Shown here piece after piece: positions 37,012 to 45,554 of a DNA stretch of 54,776 nt. Position numbers and translations under genes: made by a program. The stretch's first letter is position 1, and each line of letters opens with the position of its first letter. Source of the DNA: Nitrosomonadaceae bacterium (GTDB lineage: Bacteria; Pseudomonadota; Gammaproteobacteria; Burkholderiales; Nitrosomonadaceae); the NCBI GenBank assembly GCA_919902625.1, contig CAKKRO010000170.1, positions 1 to 54,776 on the forward strand. Direction: 5' to 3'. Below the pieces are notes generated by a model. It searched no databases and had not been told where the DNA came from. It saw only the letters and a program-made list of their open reading frames with translations.

Positions 37012-37917
37012 TTAGAAATAGCCTTCTTTCTTGCGTAGCTCCATGGAAGCATCCGATGTTTGGTCATCCATACGAGTGGCGCCTCTTTCAGTAATACGCG
37101 TCATGGCAGTTTCAGCAATGATTTCTTCAACATTGGCTGCATCTGATTCCACCGGACAGGTGCAACTCATATCCCCTACCGTTCGGAAGCGCACAATCAT
37201 TTGCTCCATTTTCTCGCCCTCTTGCGGCTGCACCAGATGAGAAACCGGCAGCAAACCCGCAGCACGGCGAATCACGGCACGCTGATGCGCGAAATAGATC
37301 CTGGGTACTTCCAGTTTCTCGCGCGCGATATATTCCCAAACATCCAACTCAGTCCAATTACTGATTGGAAATACACGGATATTCTCGCCAGGATGTGTCC
37401 GGGTATTATAAATATCCCATAATTCCGGGCGCTGATTTTTTGGATCCCATTGCCCGAATTCATCGCGGAAAGAAAAAATCCGCTCTTTGGCGCGCGCTTT
37501 TTCCTCATCCCGGCGTGCGCCACCGATACAGGCATCAAATTTGAATTCTGCAATGGCATCCAGCAGCGTCACTGATTGGAAAGCATTACGGCTCTGATTC
37601 TCCGAGCGCAGCACCACTCTGCCTTTTTTGATGGAATCTTCCATACTGCGCACGATCAATCGCTCACCCAATTCCTTGACGCGTTGATCACGAAACTCGA
37701 TCACCTCGGGAAAGTTATGCTCCGTATCAATATGCATGAGTGGAAATGGAAAGCGCCCGGGGCGGAATGCCTTCTCAGCCAAGCGCAGTAAAACGATCGA
37801 ATCCTTACCACCGGAGAACAGCAGAACCGGATTGGCGCATTCCGCCGCCACTTCGCGCATAATATGGATCGCTTCACTTTCCAGCGCATCGAGATGGGTA
37901 AAGGGAGGGTTATTCAT
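37012..37917 (-). CDS. cysD: sulfate adenylyltransferase subunit 2 CysD
   Basis: CysD is the catalytic ATP sulfurylase subunit, an N-type ATP pyrophosphatase. The PP-loop is LLFSGGKDSIVLLRLAEKA. FDACIGGARRDEEKARAKER and the late MSCTCPVESDA complete the family signature. I place the start at the ATG at 37917 (301 residues, MNNPPFTHLDALESEAIHIM), preceded by GAGAG. A TTG 11 codons earlier is less likely. It lies between cysH and cysN. Confidence 0.96.
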   Translation of the reverse strand: MNNPPFTHLDALESEAIHIMREVAAECANPVLLFSGGKDSIVLLRLAEKAFRPGRFPFPLMHIDTEHNFPEVIEFRDQRVKELGERLIVRSMEDSIKKGRVVLRSENQSRNAFQSVTLLDAIAEFKFDACIGGARRDEEKARAKERIFSFRDEFGQWDPKNQRPELWDIYNTRTHPGENIRVFPISNWTELDVWEYIAREKLEVPRIYFAHQRAVIRRAAGLLPVSHLVQPQEGEKMEQMIVRFRTVGDMSCTCPVESDAANVEEIIAETAMTRITERGATRMDDQTSDASMELRKKEGYF

Positions 37918-38005
37918 TTTCTTTCTCTCAACATACAAAAAATTAAGCAAGCCTCGAACAGGCCGCTTCCAAAAAAATTACGGGTGGCATTGCTATCAAT
38001 AGCAT

Positions 38006-38704
38006 CTATTTTAGCGGGATGATCTTGCCGGTATGCAACCCGCATTCTTTAGTTTCCGGCGCTTCCCACCACCAACGTCCGGAGCGGATATCTTCTCCCG
38101 GTGTAACTGCACGCGTGCAGGGTGCACAACCGATACTGGGGTAAAATCTATCATGCAGCTTGTTATAAGGCACTTCATATTGTTTAAGGTAGCTCCAAAC
38201 TTCTGTATTGGACCATTCAAGCAGCGGATTAACCTTCTGCATGCGATTGCCCATATCGTAAGCAGACACTTTCAAATCCAACCGGGTGGATGCCTGCTCA
38301 CGCCTTATTCCTGTTACCCAAGCGCGTTTGCCATATAAGGCGCGGCGTAATGGTTCCACTTTACGGATATGGCAACACTCCTTGCGCAAATCAATGCTTG
38401 CATAAAAACCATTGACGCCATTCTTGGCCACATAGGCCTCAATCTGTTTCACATTGGGAAAATAAATGCGTAATGGCGTTTTGTACCGCTCCCTCACCGT
38501 CTGCATCAAGTCATAGGTTTCTTGAGGCAAGCGTCCGGTATCCAGACTGAACATATCAATATTAAGCAGGTAACGGTCGATGATATCGGTCAACACCATA
38601 TCTTCGGCACCCAGGCTGTTGGCAAATGTAACCGGCGCATAATCACGTATTGTTTCGACCAGAATAGTGACAACCTGCTCAATTTTTTCTTGCAGTTCAC
38701 TCAT
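38006..38704 (-). CDS. cysH: assimilatory adenylylsulfate (APS) reductase CysH
   Basis: The enzyme reduces APS to sulfite using thioredoxin. The presence of the cysteine pairs KECCHIRK and GCAPCTRA, which bind a [4Fe-4S] cluster, marks it as an APS rather than PAPS reductase. The catalytic cysteine is in KECGLH near the C-terminus. The 232-residue length fits. Its start overlaps the end of the DUF934 gene by 8 bases, which implies coupled translation. Confidence 0.94.
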   Translation of the reverse strand: MSELQEKIEQVVTILVETIRDYAPVTFANSLGAEDMVLTDIIDRYLLNIDMFSLDTGRLPQETYDLMQTVRERYKTPLRIYFPNVKQIEAYVAKNGVNGFYASIDLRKECCHIRKVEPLRRALYGKRAWVTGIRREQASTRLDLKVSAYDMGNRMQKVNPLLEWSNTEVWSYLKQYEVPYNKLHDRFYPSIGCAPCTRAVTPGEDIRSGRWWWEAPETKECGLHTGKIIPLK

Positions 38705-39230
38705 TGATTAAACCTGCTGTCGAATTTCCCTTGCGCGGCGCCCGCCGGAATAATGGCAGTTTTTGATCAAAAGAAGCCTGATAAACTTCAGAGAAATCCG
38801 TTAATGCTTTTAAAGCGTCCCCAATTTTACGATCCGGGCGTGGTGCAAAGGCATCAAAACCCACGCGCTGCATATAGAATAACTGATCACGCAATACGTC
38901 GCCGATCGCGCGCAGTTCTCCGGTATAACCCAGGCGCGCGCGCAAGTTATAGGCAATGGAATAACCCCGGCCATCCGAGAATTTCGGAAAATCAACCGCG
39001 ATCACAGAAAATTTATGGATATCGCCTTGCAAATCCTCCGGGCGCTCATCACTGGCCAGCCATACGCCTATTTCAGTACGTTGTTGCAATGCATCGCGTT
39101 GTGCCAGCCATACTTTCAGAGGAACAATCATTTTACCTGCTGCAACAACTACGTTCCCGGCGGATTCCTGCTCATTTAATCGCAGAACAGTCCAGTCATC
39201 CTCAATGATCGCTTTATTTTTTATAATCAT
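38697..39230 (-). CDS. DUF934 family protein of the cys operon
   Basis: This 177-residue protein belongs to DUF934, found almost always between sulfite reductase and APS reductase genes in proteobacteria. Conserved blocks are VPLKVWLAQR, FPKFSDGRGYSIAYNLR, GELRAIGDVLRDQLFYM and GFDAF. It is soluble, has no recognised cofactor motif, and its exact role is unknown. An electron-transfer or assembly role for sulfite reductase is often assumed. It starts 5 bases after cysI and overlaps cysH. Confidence 0.9.
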   Translation of the reverse strand: MIIKNKAIIEDDWTVLRLNEQESAGNVVVAAGKMIVPLKVWLAQRDALQQRTEIGVWLASDERPEDLQGDIHKFSVIAVDFPKFSDGRGYSIAYNLRARLGYTGELRAIGDVLRDQLFYMQRVGFDAFAPRPDRKIGDALKALTDFSEVYQASFDQKLPLFRRAPRKGNSTAGLINE

Positions 39231-39235
39231 CTTGA

Positions 39236-40978
39236 TTAGAACCTTGGAGAATAATAAGGAACCGAATATTGCGCAGGAATGACAGCATGCTTGTCGACGG
39301 ACTCTTCTTCCTCTCCATCAAAATCTGTTGCATACACATGTTCCTTAAAGGGCGTATGACCCATGCGGCGTACCGTATCAATAAAACTTTCGGCTTCTAT
39401 CCGTTCACGCAAATAAACCTGTAACAGGCGATTGATCACTTCAGGTACCTGATTAAAAGTAAAGGACGGGCCGATAATCTTGCCGATCGCACTGTGATTG
39501 CCTTCAGCGCCACCCAATGATACCTGATACCATTCATCATGATCCTTTTTCTCAACCCCGGTAATGCCGATATTGCCGATATGATGTTGCCCGCATGCAT
39601 TCACACACCCTGAGATATTGATGTCGATTTCACCGATATCGTGCTGAAAATCCAGATCCTCAAAGCGCTTGGCAATGGATATTGCCAGCGGTATGGAACG
39701 CGCATTGGCCAAAGTGCAGAATTCCGCGCCAGGGCAACTGATCATGTCTGTCAACAAACCAATATTGGGTGCAGTCAACTCATGTGCAGTCGCTTCCTGC
39801 CATAAACGAATCAGATCTTTCTGCCTGACATCAGCCAACACCAGATTCTGTTTATGGGTAACGCGTAATTCTCCCAAACTATAACGATCAGCCAAATCCG
39901 CAACTACCTCCATTTGCTCAGCCGTCGCATCGCCCGGTGCATTGCCCGGTTTCTTCAATGACAAAACGACAATCGCATAACCGGGAACACGATGCGGTTT
40001 AACATTGCGCGACATCCAGTTGGAAAATGAACGGCTATCCGCTTGGAATGCATTCAGTTGCGAATCATGATCCGCCAGTATTTCATAGGCTGGATCCGTA
40101 AAGAAACTGGCCACGCGATTGACTTCTTCAACGGTTAAAGTGCCTGGACCGTCCTTAAGATCCGCCCAATCGGCTTCAACCTGACGCCTGAACTCATCAA
40201 TCCCCAGAGCTTTTACCAGTATCTTGATACGCGCTTTATATTTATTATCACGGCGGCCATACTGGTTATAGACTCGCAGTATGGACTCCACATAGGTCAA
40301 AACATGCTGCCAGGGCAGGAATTCGCATATTTCACTGCCAATGATGGGGGTACGTCCCAGCCCGCCTCCCACCAGAACACGAAAACCGGTTTTGCCTTGG
40401 GCATTTTTAGTCACCGACAAGCCGATATCATGTGCGCTGATAGCGGCGCGATCTTCCTTGCCCCCGCTGATTGCGATCTTGAATTTACGCGGCAAATAGG
40501 CAAACTCCGGATGAAAAGTGCTCCATTGACGCAAAATCTCGGCATAGGGACGCGGATCAACCACTTCATCCCATGCAACACCGGCGAATTCATCCGATGT
40601 AATATTGCGCACACAGTTACCGGATGTCTGGATGGCGTGCATCTCGACCGAAGCCAGATCAGCCAGGATATCCGGCGTTTCTTCCAACTTAAGCCAATTA
40701 AACTGAATGTTCTGTCGTGTCGTAAAATGACCATAACCACGATCATATTTCCGCGCAATATGCGCAAACATGCGCATCTGCCTTGAAGATATCAGACCAT
40801 AGGGCACGGCAATGCGTAACATATACCCATGTATTTGCATATACAAGCCATTTTGCAAACGCAGAGGCAGAAATTCCTCTTCCGTCAATTCACCGGAAAG
40901 ACGCCGACGTACCTGATCACGGTACTGCTTCACACGCTCATCCACTATTTGCTGATCATATTCATCATAGCGATACAT
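39236..40978 (-). CDS. cysI: sulfite reductase hemoprotein (nitrite/sulfite reductase family)
   Basis: This siroheme/[4Fe-4S] enzyme reduces sulfite to sulfide with six electrons. It has the two-fold ferredoxin-like repeat of the family, and the cluster cysteines are in SCPGAEFC and SGCVNACGQHH near residues 420-470. I use the ATG at 40978 (580 residues, MYRYDEYDQQIVDERVKQYR), which has GGGGA before it. An upstream ATG at 41005 would add nine unconserved residues. There is no cysJ flavoprotein gene in the window, so the electron donor is unknown, perhaps ferredoxin. It begins the cysI-DUF934-cysH-cysD-cysN operon. Confidence 0.93.
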   Translation of the reverse strand: MYRYDEYDQQIVDERVKQYRDQVRRRLSGELTEEEFLPLRLQNGLYMQIHGYMLRIAVPYGLISSRQMRMFAHIARKYDRGYGHFTTRQNIQFNWLKLEETPDILADLASVEMHAIQTSGNCVRNITSDEFAGVAWDEVVDPRPYAEILRQWSTFHPEFAYLPRKFKIAISGGKEDRAAISAHDIGLSVTKNAQGKTGFRVLVGGGLGRTPIIGSEICEFLPWQHVLTYVESILRVYNQYGRRDNKYKARIKILVKALGIDEFRRQVEADWADLKDGPGTLTVEEVNRVASFFTDPAYEILADHDSQLNAFQADSRSFSNWMSRNVKPHRVPGYAIVVLSLKKPGNAPGDATAEQMEVVADLADRYSLGELRVTHKQNLVLADVRQKDLIRLWQEATAHELTAPNIGLLTDMISCPGAEFCTLANARSIPLAISIAKRFEDLDFQHDIGEIDINISGCVNACGQHHIGNIGITGVEKKDHDEWYQVSLGGAEGNHSAIGKIIGPSFTFNQVPEVINRLLQVYLRERIEAESFIDTVRRMGHTPFKEHVYATDFDGEEEESVDKHAVIPAQYSVPYYSPRF

Positions 40979-41085
40979 ATTTAATTTCCCCGCACACTCA
41001 TTCAACGATGCTCAGTATGATATGCAATAAATTCAATGATATTGGACTATCTTTATTAACCAGAAATTCAACCTGTCTAAATACT

Positions 41086-41316
41086 CTAAGATTCCGTCTT
41101 GCTATAAAATTTCGATACCGGCAATAATAATGCAGCATCCAGCGGAAATTTGGCGCCATACTGCATAATATGATTGACATCAGCATCTTCGTCATGCCTT
41201 AAGGCCATACCGATATAGGCATGTTCACCGCTCTCGCCCACCACAATCCCAATGCGTCCTCCACAACCATTAAACCACGTGACCTGTTTCGGCTTATTCT
41301 CAATATTTGTACTCAT
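41086..41316 (-). CDS. small hypothetical protein upstream of cysI
   Basis: A 76-residue protein, MSTNIENKPKQVTWFNGCGG... in its first part, ends in ALLLPVSKFYSKTES. The ATG follows AAGGA at good spacing. The sequence is balanced and has no signal peptide or membrane helix. A central HDEDADVNHIMQYG stretch is acidic with two His. I do not recognise the family. It ends 107 bases before cysI on the same strand and could be the first gene of the cys operon. Confidence 0.6.
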   Translation of the reverse strand: MSTNIENKPKQVTWFNGCGGRIGIVVGESGEHAYIGMALRHDEDADVNHIMQYGAKFPLDAALLLPVSKFYSKTES

Positions 41317-41793
41317 CAATCAATCCTTTGTTTCATTACCGGAAAATTACTGAAACCTGTCAATGAATCAGCAAGTTACCATCACAGCTATTTATCATCG
41401 TGGCATACAGAACAATTGCTTCATTGTCGCCTTAAATGTATTGCCCATTCAGTATACTGCCCGGCTTTTGTTTGAACACTTAAAAATCAGTTTGATACAT
41501 GCCATTACTGTTGCCGGTAGCATATCGCAATCTCGCTATTCTACCAAAAAACCAAACGGTGATCGTCGCATGCGCACTAACCACATATGAAACACAATAC
41601 ATTCATTCCATACAAAAAAGATCAACGCAAGACGGTATCGCCAGAGAAACTGGCAAGTCATACCTTGCAATTGATTCCATTTATTTTTTTGTTTGGCTTT
41701 TTTAGCTGGCGGCATCATAGCAATACATTTTTATAATTCAAAATAATATTATGTTAGATTTATATAACCATTTATTATTAGCAGGTGTTATTT
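41317..41793. other. intergenic region between the cys operon and cysB
   Basis: This 477-base gap lies between divergently read genes. Short open frames exist on both strands but have no conserved-looking sequence or ribosome binding sites. The right end (41730-41780) is very AT-rich and includes the palindrome ATAATATTAT (41743-41752). CysB-binding sites would be expected here, but I cannot define one with confidence. Confidence 0.5.
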
Positions 41794-42723
41794 ATGAAAC
41801 TGCAACAACTTCGCTATTTATGTGAAACCGCCTATCAGGATATGAATTTATCCAAAGCGGCAAAAAATCTGCACACCTCTCAGCCCGCCATCAGCAAACA
41901 GATACAGATGCTTGAGGATGAATTGGGTGTGGATGTTTTTGTACGCAATGGTAAACGCATTGTACAGGTGACTCCGCCCGGGAAAATGATCATAAAAATT
42001 GCTGCCCGGATGCTTCGCGATGCCGATAATCTCAAAAAAATTGCCCAGGAATTTACCAATGAAGCCGGCGGCACGCTGACCATCGCCACGACGCATACAC
42101 AGGCACGATACGCCCTGCCTCCTGTAATCAAACGCTTTACCGAACGCTACCCAAAAGTCAAACTCATCCTGCGGCAAGGCAGTCCAACGCAAATCTCAGC
42201 CTTAGTCACTTCGGGTGAAGCGGATATTGCTATCGCCACTGAAGCGATCGAGCAATTTCAGGAGCTGATCATGTTGCCGTGTTATCAGTGGAACCGATGC
42301 GTCGTTGTACCACCTAAGCACCCGCTCCTGAAATTAAAAAAACTGACATTGGAAGCGATTAACCAGTATCCCATCATTACTTATGATTTTGCTTTTACCG
42401 GCCGTTCAAAAATCAATCAGGCATTTGAAAACCGGGGGCTGGAGCCTAACGTGGTACTGACCGCAATAGATTCTGATGTGATAAAAACTTATGTGGAACT
42501 GGGATTAGGAGTCGGCATACTGGCAAACATGGCTTTTGATGCCAAACGAGACAAGAATCTTCGGTCCATCGATGCCGGTCATTTGTTTGAACCCAGCACG
42601 ACACGCATTGGCATCAGCCGCAACAGTTATTTACGCGGCTACATATTTGATTTTATAGAAATGTTTGCACCGCATCTTGATCAAGCAAGTGTCCAGGCCA
42701 AGCTGGAAAGCAGCAAAATGTGA
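41794..42723 (+). CDS. cysB: LysR-type regulator CysB
   Basis: CysB activates sulfate assimilation genes with N-acetylserine as inducer. The N-terminal winged helix-turn-helix is MNLSKAAKNLHTSQPAISKQ (about 18-37). The effector domain begins TLTIATTHTQARYALPPVI, the hallmark of the CysB/Cbl subgroup, in which the TTHTQARY loop binds sulfate or the inducer. I use the ATG at 41794 (309 residues, MKLQQLRYL), after AGGTG. A GTG three codons upstream is less likely. It faces the cys operon it presumably controls. Confidence 0.94.
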   Translation: MKLQQLRYLCETAYQDMNLSKAAKNLHTSQPAISKQIQMLEDELGVDVFVRNGKRIVQVTPPGKMIIKIAARMLRDADNLKKIAQEFTNEAGGTLTIATTHTQARYALPPVIKRFTERYPKVKLILRQGSPTQISALVTSGEADIAIATEAIEQFQELIMLPCYQWNRCVVVPPKHPLLKLKKLTLEAINQYPIITYDFAFTGRSKINQAFENRGLEPNVVLTAIDSDVIKTYVELGLGVGILANMAFDAKRDKNLRSIDAGHLFEPSTTRIGISRNSYLRGYIFDFIEMFAPHLDQASVQAKLESSKM

Positions 42724-42832
42724 GGATTCAAAAATGTAAATTGATTCCCTCTCAAATTAAAAGTACCATGGCACGGTAAACTCGTTACTTATCATTGAAG
42801 GTAAAAACCAAATCATTTGTTGAGGCCGGAAA

Positions 42833-43384
42833 ATGAAAAAGATCTTCAGTCTGTTATTGGTGTCATTCATACTGGTAGTCATCGCTCTCGGATCCGGCGC
42901 TTACAATATGGCAGCTACGGAAAAACACTGGATTATCACTGAAAAGATCATCGAATGGGTGCGTGAGAGCTCCATTGAAGCACGCGCCAAGGATCTGGAG
43001 GTACCTCCACTGGATGGCGCAGAACTGCTCTTGAAAGGCGCCCACCACTACCATGCCATGTGCACGGCTTGCCATTTAGCTCCCGGTCTGGAACCGACAG
43101 AACTCTCGATAGGTCTTTATCCACAAGCGCCGGTATTCTATCAACGGAAACCAGATAACGATCACACCGAAAAATTGAACCGTGCCAAAGCCTATTTCTG
43201 GGTTATCAAAAATGGCTTGAAAATGACTGCCATGCCAGCCTGGGGTCTGAGTCACGATGACAATACTATCTGGGCCATGGTGGCCTTTGTCCTCAATATG
43301 GGCAATATGACACCTGAGCAATATGAGAATCTCACCCATTCAAGCAAAAATCACACACATGGCCATGAACAAAGCGATCATTAA
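42833..43384 (+). CDS. membrane-anchored monoheme cytochrome c
   Basis: This 183-residue cytochrome has an N-terminal hydrophobic segment (about 4-22) that is a signal peptide or anchor. The heme site is Cys77-Thr-Ala-Cys80-His81, and the probable axial ligand is Met134 in KMTAMPAWG. The C-terminal helix WAMVAFVLNM is typical. The last 16 residues are rich in His (HSSKNHTHGHEQSDH) and may bind metal. It acts in the periplasm. Its redox partner is unknown. It sits between cysB and a DUF3293 gene. Confidence 0.9.
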   Translation: MKKIFSLLLVSFILVVIALGSGAYNMAATEKHWIITEKIIEWVRESSIEARAKDLEVPPLDGAELLLKGAHHYHAMCTACHLAPGLEPTELSIGLYPQAPVFYQRKPDNDHTEKLNRAKAYFWVIKNGLKMTAMPAWGLSHDDNTIWAMVAFVLNMGNMTPEQYENLTHSSKNHTHGHEQSDH

Positions 43385-43444
43385 TTTGCTCGAGATTCAA
43401 ATGACTCTATTTCCAGAAGATACTGTTTACTAAGGAATGATTGT

Positions 43445-43873
43445 TTGATCCAATCAACCCTCTCTGAAAATCTTGTTACCAGTTACCTCGGCGCAAATTA
43501 TCAGATCGGCACCGACACCGGCTCAATTTCCTTGCAAATCAATCAATACTCAGAACCGCTGGCAAGACTTCTAACCGCATCAAAACAACCTTGCGCTGCA
43601 ATTATCAGCGCATATAATCCATTCAGCCGACTTCTGAACGATAAAGAAAATCGGGCCTTACACGAATCACTCATGCATTTCTTAAGTAGTTGTTCATACG
43701 CAATGATTGAAAGCTTAAATACTGATTCAGCCGAAGTATGGCCTGCAGAAAAAAGTTTTTTTGTGCTTGGTCTGGATCTGAATACCTCCAAATCGTTGGG
43801 GCAGCGATTTAATCAGAACGCCATTGTGTGGATAGATAACGATGCGATCCCCCGACTGATCTTGCTGCGCTAA
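43445..43873 (+). CDS. DUF3293 domain protein
   Basis: This 142-residue cytoplasmic protein resembles DUF3293: ITAYNPFS-like IISAYNPFSRLLND, an N-rich helix, EKSFFVLGLDL and a final NAIVWIDNDAIPRLILL. The start is TTG after AAGGA, eight bases away. The family function is unknown. A 9-base-pair inverted repeat (TAGCAGAAA/TTTCTGCTA, 43879-43918) follows the stop, but no T tract comes after it. Confidence 0.75.
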   Translation: MIQSTLSENLVTSYLGANYQIGTDTGSISLQINQYSEPLARLLTASKQPCAAIISAYNPFSRLLNDKENRALHESLMHFLSSCSYAMIESLNTDSAEVWPAEKSFFVLGLDLNTSKSLGQRFNQNAIVWIDNDAIPRLILLR

Positions 43874-43990
43874 ATACATAGCAGAAACTGACGCGAATCA
43901 TTCAAGATATTTCTGCTAAAAATTCAATATAGCTGCCAACGCAAACCCAATGCTATACTTAATAATTTAACAACAGGTTGGGAGACGACT

Positions 43991-44851
43991 ATGAAGAAAA
44001 CACTTATCCTTCTGACTTTAGCTATCTTCAGCTTTGGATTGATTGCCTTTGATGCAGATGCCAAGCGTATGGGTGGCGGCAAGAATATCGGCAAGCAACG
44101 CCCATCGGTTAACCAGCAAGCCGCGCCTAATCCACAACAATCACCTTCCGCTGCACCCGCGCCGGCATCTGCAGGTGGAAGCAAATGGGCCGGACCACTG
44201 GCCGGCCTTGCAGCCGGTGGCTTACTGGCCGCCCTGTTTATGGGCGGTGCATTTGAAAATATCAACATGATGGATATTGTCATCCTGGTATTACTCATGG
44301 GCGCTGTTTTCTTTGTCATCCGCATGCTGCGAAAACCTCGACCCGGAGAATCCATGCCTTCCATGCAATATTCCGGCGCAAATACAGGCACTCAGAATCG
44401 ATTTAACACACCACCCTTTACCAATAATACCGCATCAACTGACAACAGCGGCACAGCCTATCGTCAACCCAATATCCCGGCAGATTTCAAGGTAGAACCC
44501 TTTATACGCAATGCAAAGGTTTCATTCATACGTTTGCAAGCCGCGCACGATGCGGGTGATATTAACGATATCCGCGAATACACTACGCCGGAAATGCTAG
44601 CAGAAATCAGTATGCAGATTAATGAACGCGGCAACACCCAGCAAAAAACGGAAGTTATGTTCATTGATGCAAACCTGTTGGATATTGAAACCACCGATGA
44701 GATGGCGATAGCAAGTGTGCGCTTTACCGGTCAACTACGCGATGCCCCCGATGGTACGCCGGAAGCATTTGATGAAATCTGGCATGTCCAGAAAAATCTT
44801 AAGGATCCTGATGCCACTTGGTTATTGGCTGGCATCCAGCAAACTTCCTGA
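43991..44851 (+). CDS. Tim44-like domain membrane protein
   Basis: This 286-residue protein has a signal or anchor at the N-terminus (MKKTLILLTLAIFSFGLIA) and an Ala/Pro/Gln-rich linker. Two glycine-rich hydrophobic segments follow (about 66-84 and 94-112), then a C-terminal Tim44-like alpha/beta domain (about 160-284) with RLQAAHDAGDINDIREYTTPEM and FDEIWHVQKN. Bacterial Tim44-like proteins are membrane-associated, with no settled role. The start follows GGGAG. The antisense frame is open but is a shadow. Confidence 0.87.
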   Translation: MKKTLILLTLAIFSFGLIAFDADAKRMGGGKNIGKQRPSVNQQAAPNPQQSPSAAPAPASAGGSKWAGPLAGLAAGGLLAALFMGGAFENINMMDIVILVLLMGAVFFVIRMLRKPRPGESMPSMQYSGANTGTQNRFNTPPFTNNTASTDNSGTAYRQPNIPADFKVEPFIRNAKVSFIRLQAAHDAGDINDIREYTTPEMLAEISMQINERGNTQQKTEVMFIDANLLDIETTDEMAIASVRFTGQLRDAPDGTPEAFDEIWHVQKNLKDPDATWLLAGIQQTS

Positions 44852-44956
44852 TCCTCTATTACATCATCAGTCCGGCCTGAACCTTAGAACTTTGCCAAAC
44901 GATCAGGCTGGACGCTAAACGTACCATCAGAAGCTCTTCTTTTTATCCCGTTGATC

Positions 44957-45451
44957 ATGTATACGCGATTATCAAAAGTTGTATTAGTCCTGGCTATCGC
45001 TCTTTATACCTCACTAGTGGCATTCAACAACCTGACCGACTACGACTCAAATTTCACAATCGTCAATCATGTCCTTAAGATGGATACCACTTTTCCCGAT
45101 AACAAAGGACTCTGGCGAGCCATTGAGTCTCCAGTGATTCATCATATGATTTATGGTTTGATTATTTTTATTGAAATCGTTATTGCAGCGCTCTGCTGGC
45201 TGGGTGGCTTTCATTTATACAGAAACATCAAATATCCCGCACAATTCAATCAAGCAAAAAGAATGGCAATTCTGGGATTAACACTCGGTTTTATACTATG
45301 GTTTACAGGATTTATGACCGTTGGTGGAGAATGGTTCTTGATGTGGCAATCGGAAATCGCCAATGGACAGCAAGCAGCATTCCGGTTAGTCATGATTATT
45401 GGCATTATTCTCATCTATCTGGCACAAACTGATGAGGAAAAACATGCCTGA
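44957..45451 (+). CDS. DUF2165 family membrane protein
   Basis: This small integral membrane protein of 164 residues has four predicted helices: at the start (VVLVLAIALYTSLVAFNNL), centre (HMIYGLIIFIEIVIAALCWL and MAILGLTLGFILWFTGFMTV) and end (LVMIIGIILIYLAQ). The motifs FNNLTDY and GGEWFLMWQS are typical of DUF2165. I use the ATG at 44957. No clear ribosome binding site is visible. A TTG two codons upstream is also in frame. Function unknown. Confidence 0.82.
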   Translation: MYTRLSKVVLVLAIALYTSLVAFNNLTDYDSNFTIVNHVLKMDTTFPDNKGLWRAIESPVIHHMIYGLIIFIEIVIAALCWLGGFHLYRNIKYPAQFNQAKRMAILGLTLGFILWFTGFMTVGGEWFLMWQSEIANGQQAAFRLVMIIGIILIYLAQTDEEKHA

Positions 45452-45554
45452 TTGCACCCTTACAATCACCCGAATATAAATCAACCGTTACCGCTATCAG
45501 GATAGCCACGCTCCAAGCTATCCCAATAGCCATATAAATTCTTAACAATCAGAT

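Noticed and set aside
41363..41718. Short open frames in the cys-cysB gap
   Set aside because: Overlapping frames on both strands with no ribosome binding sites and unnatural-looking products.
43924..44391. Long open frame antisense to the Tim44-like gene
   Set aside because: Low-complexity Ala/Pro product caused by the biased composition of the sense gene; no ribosome binding site.
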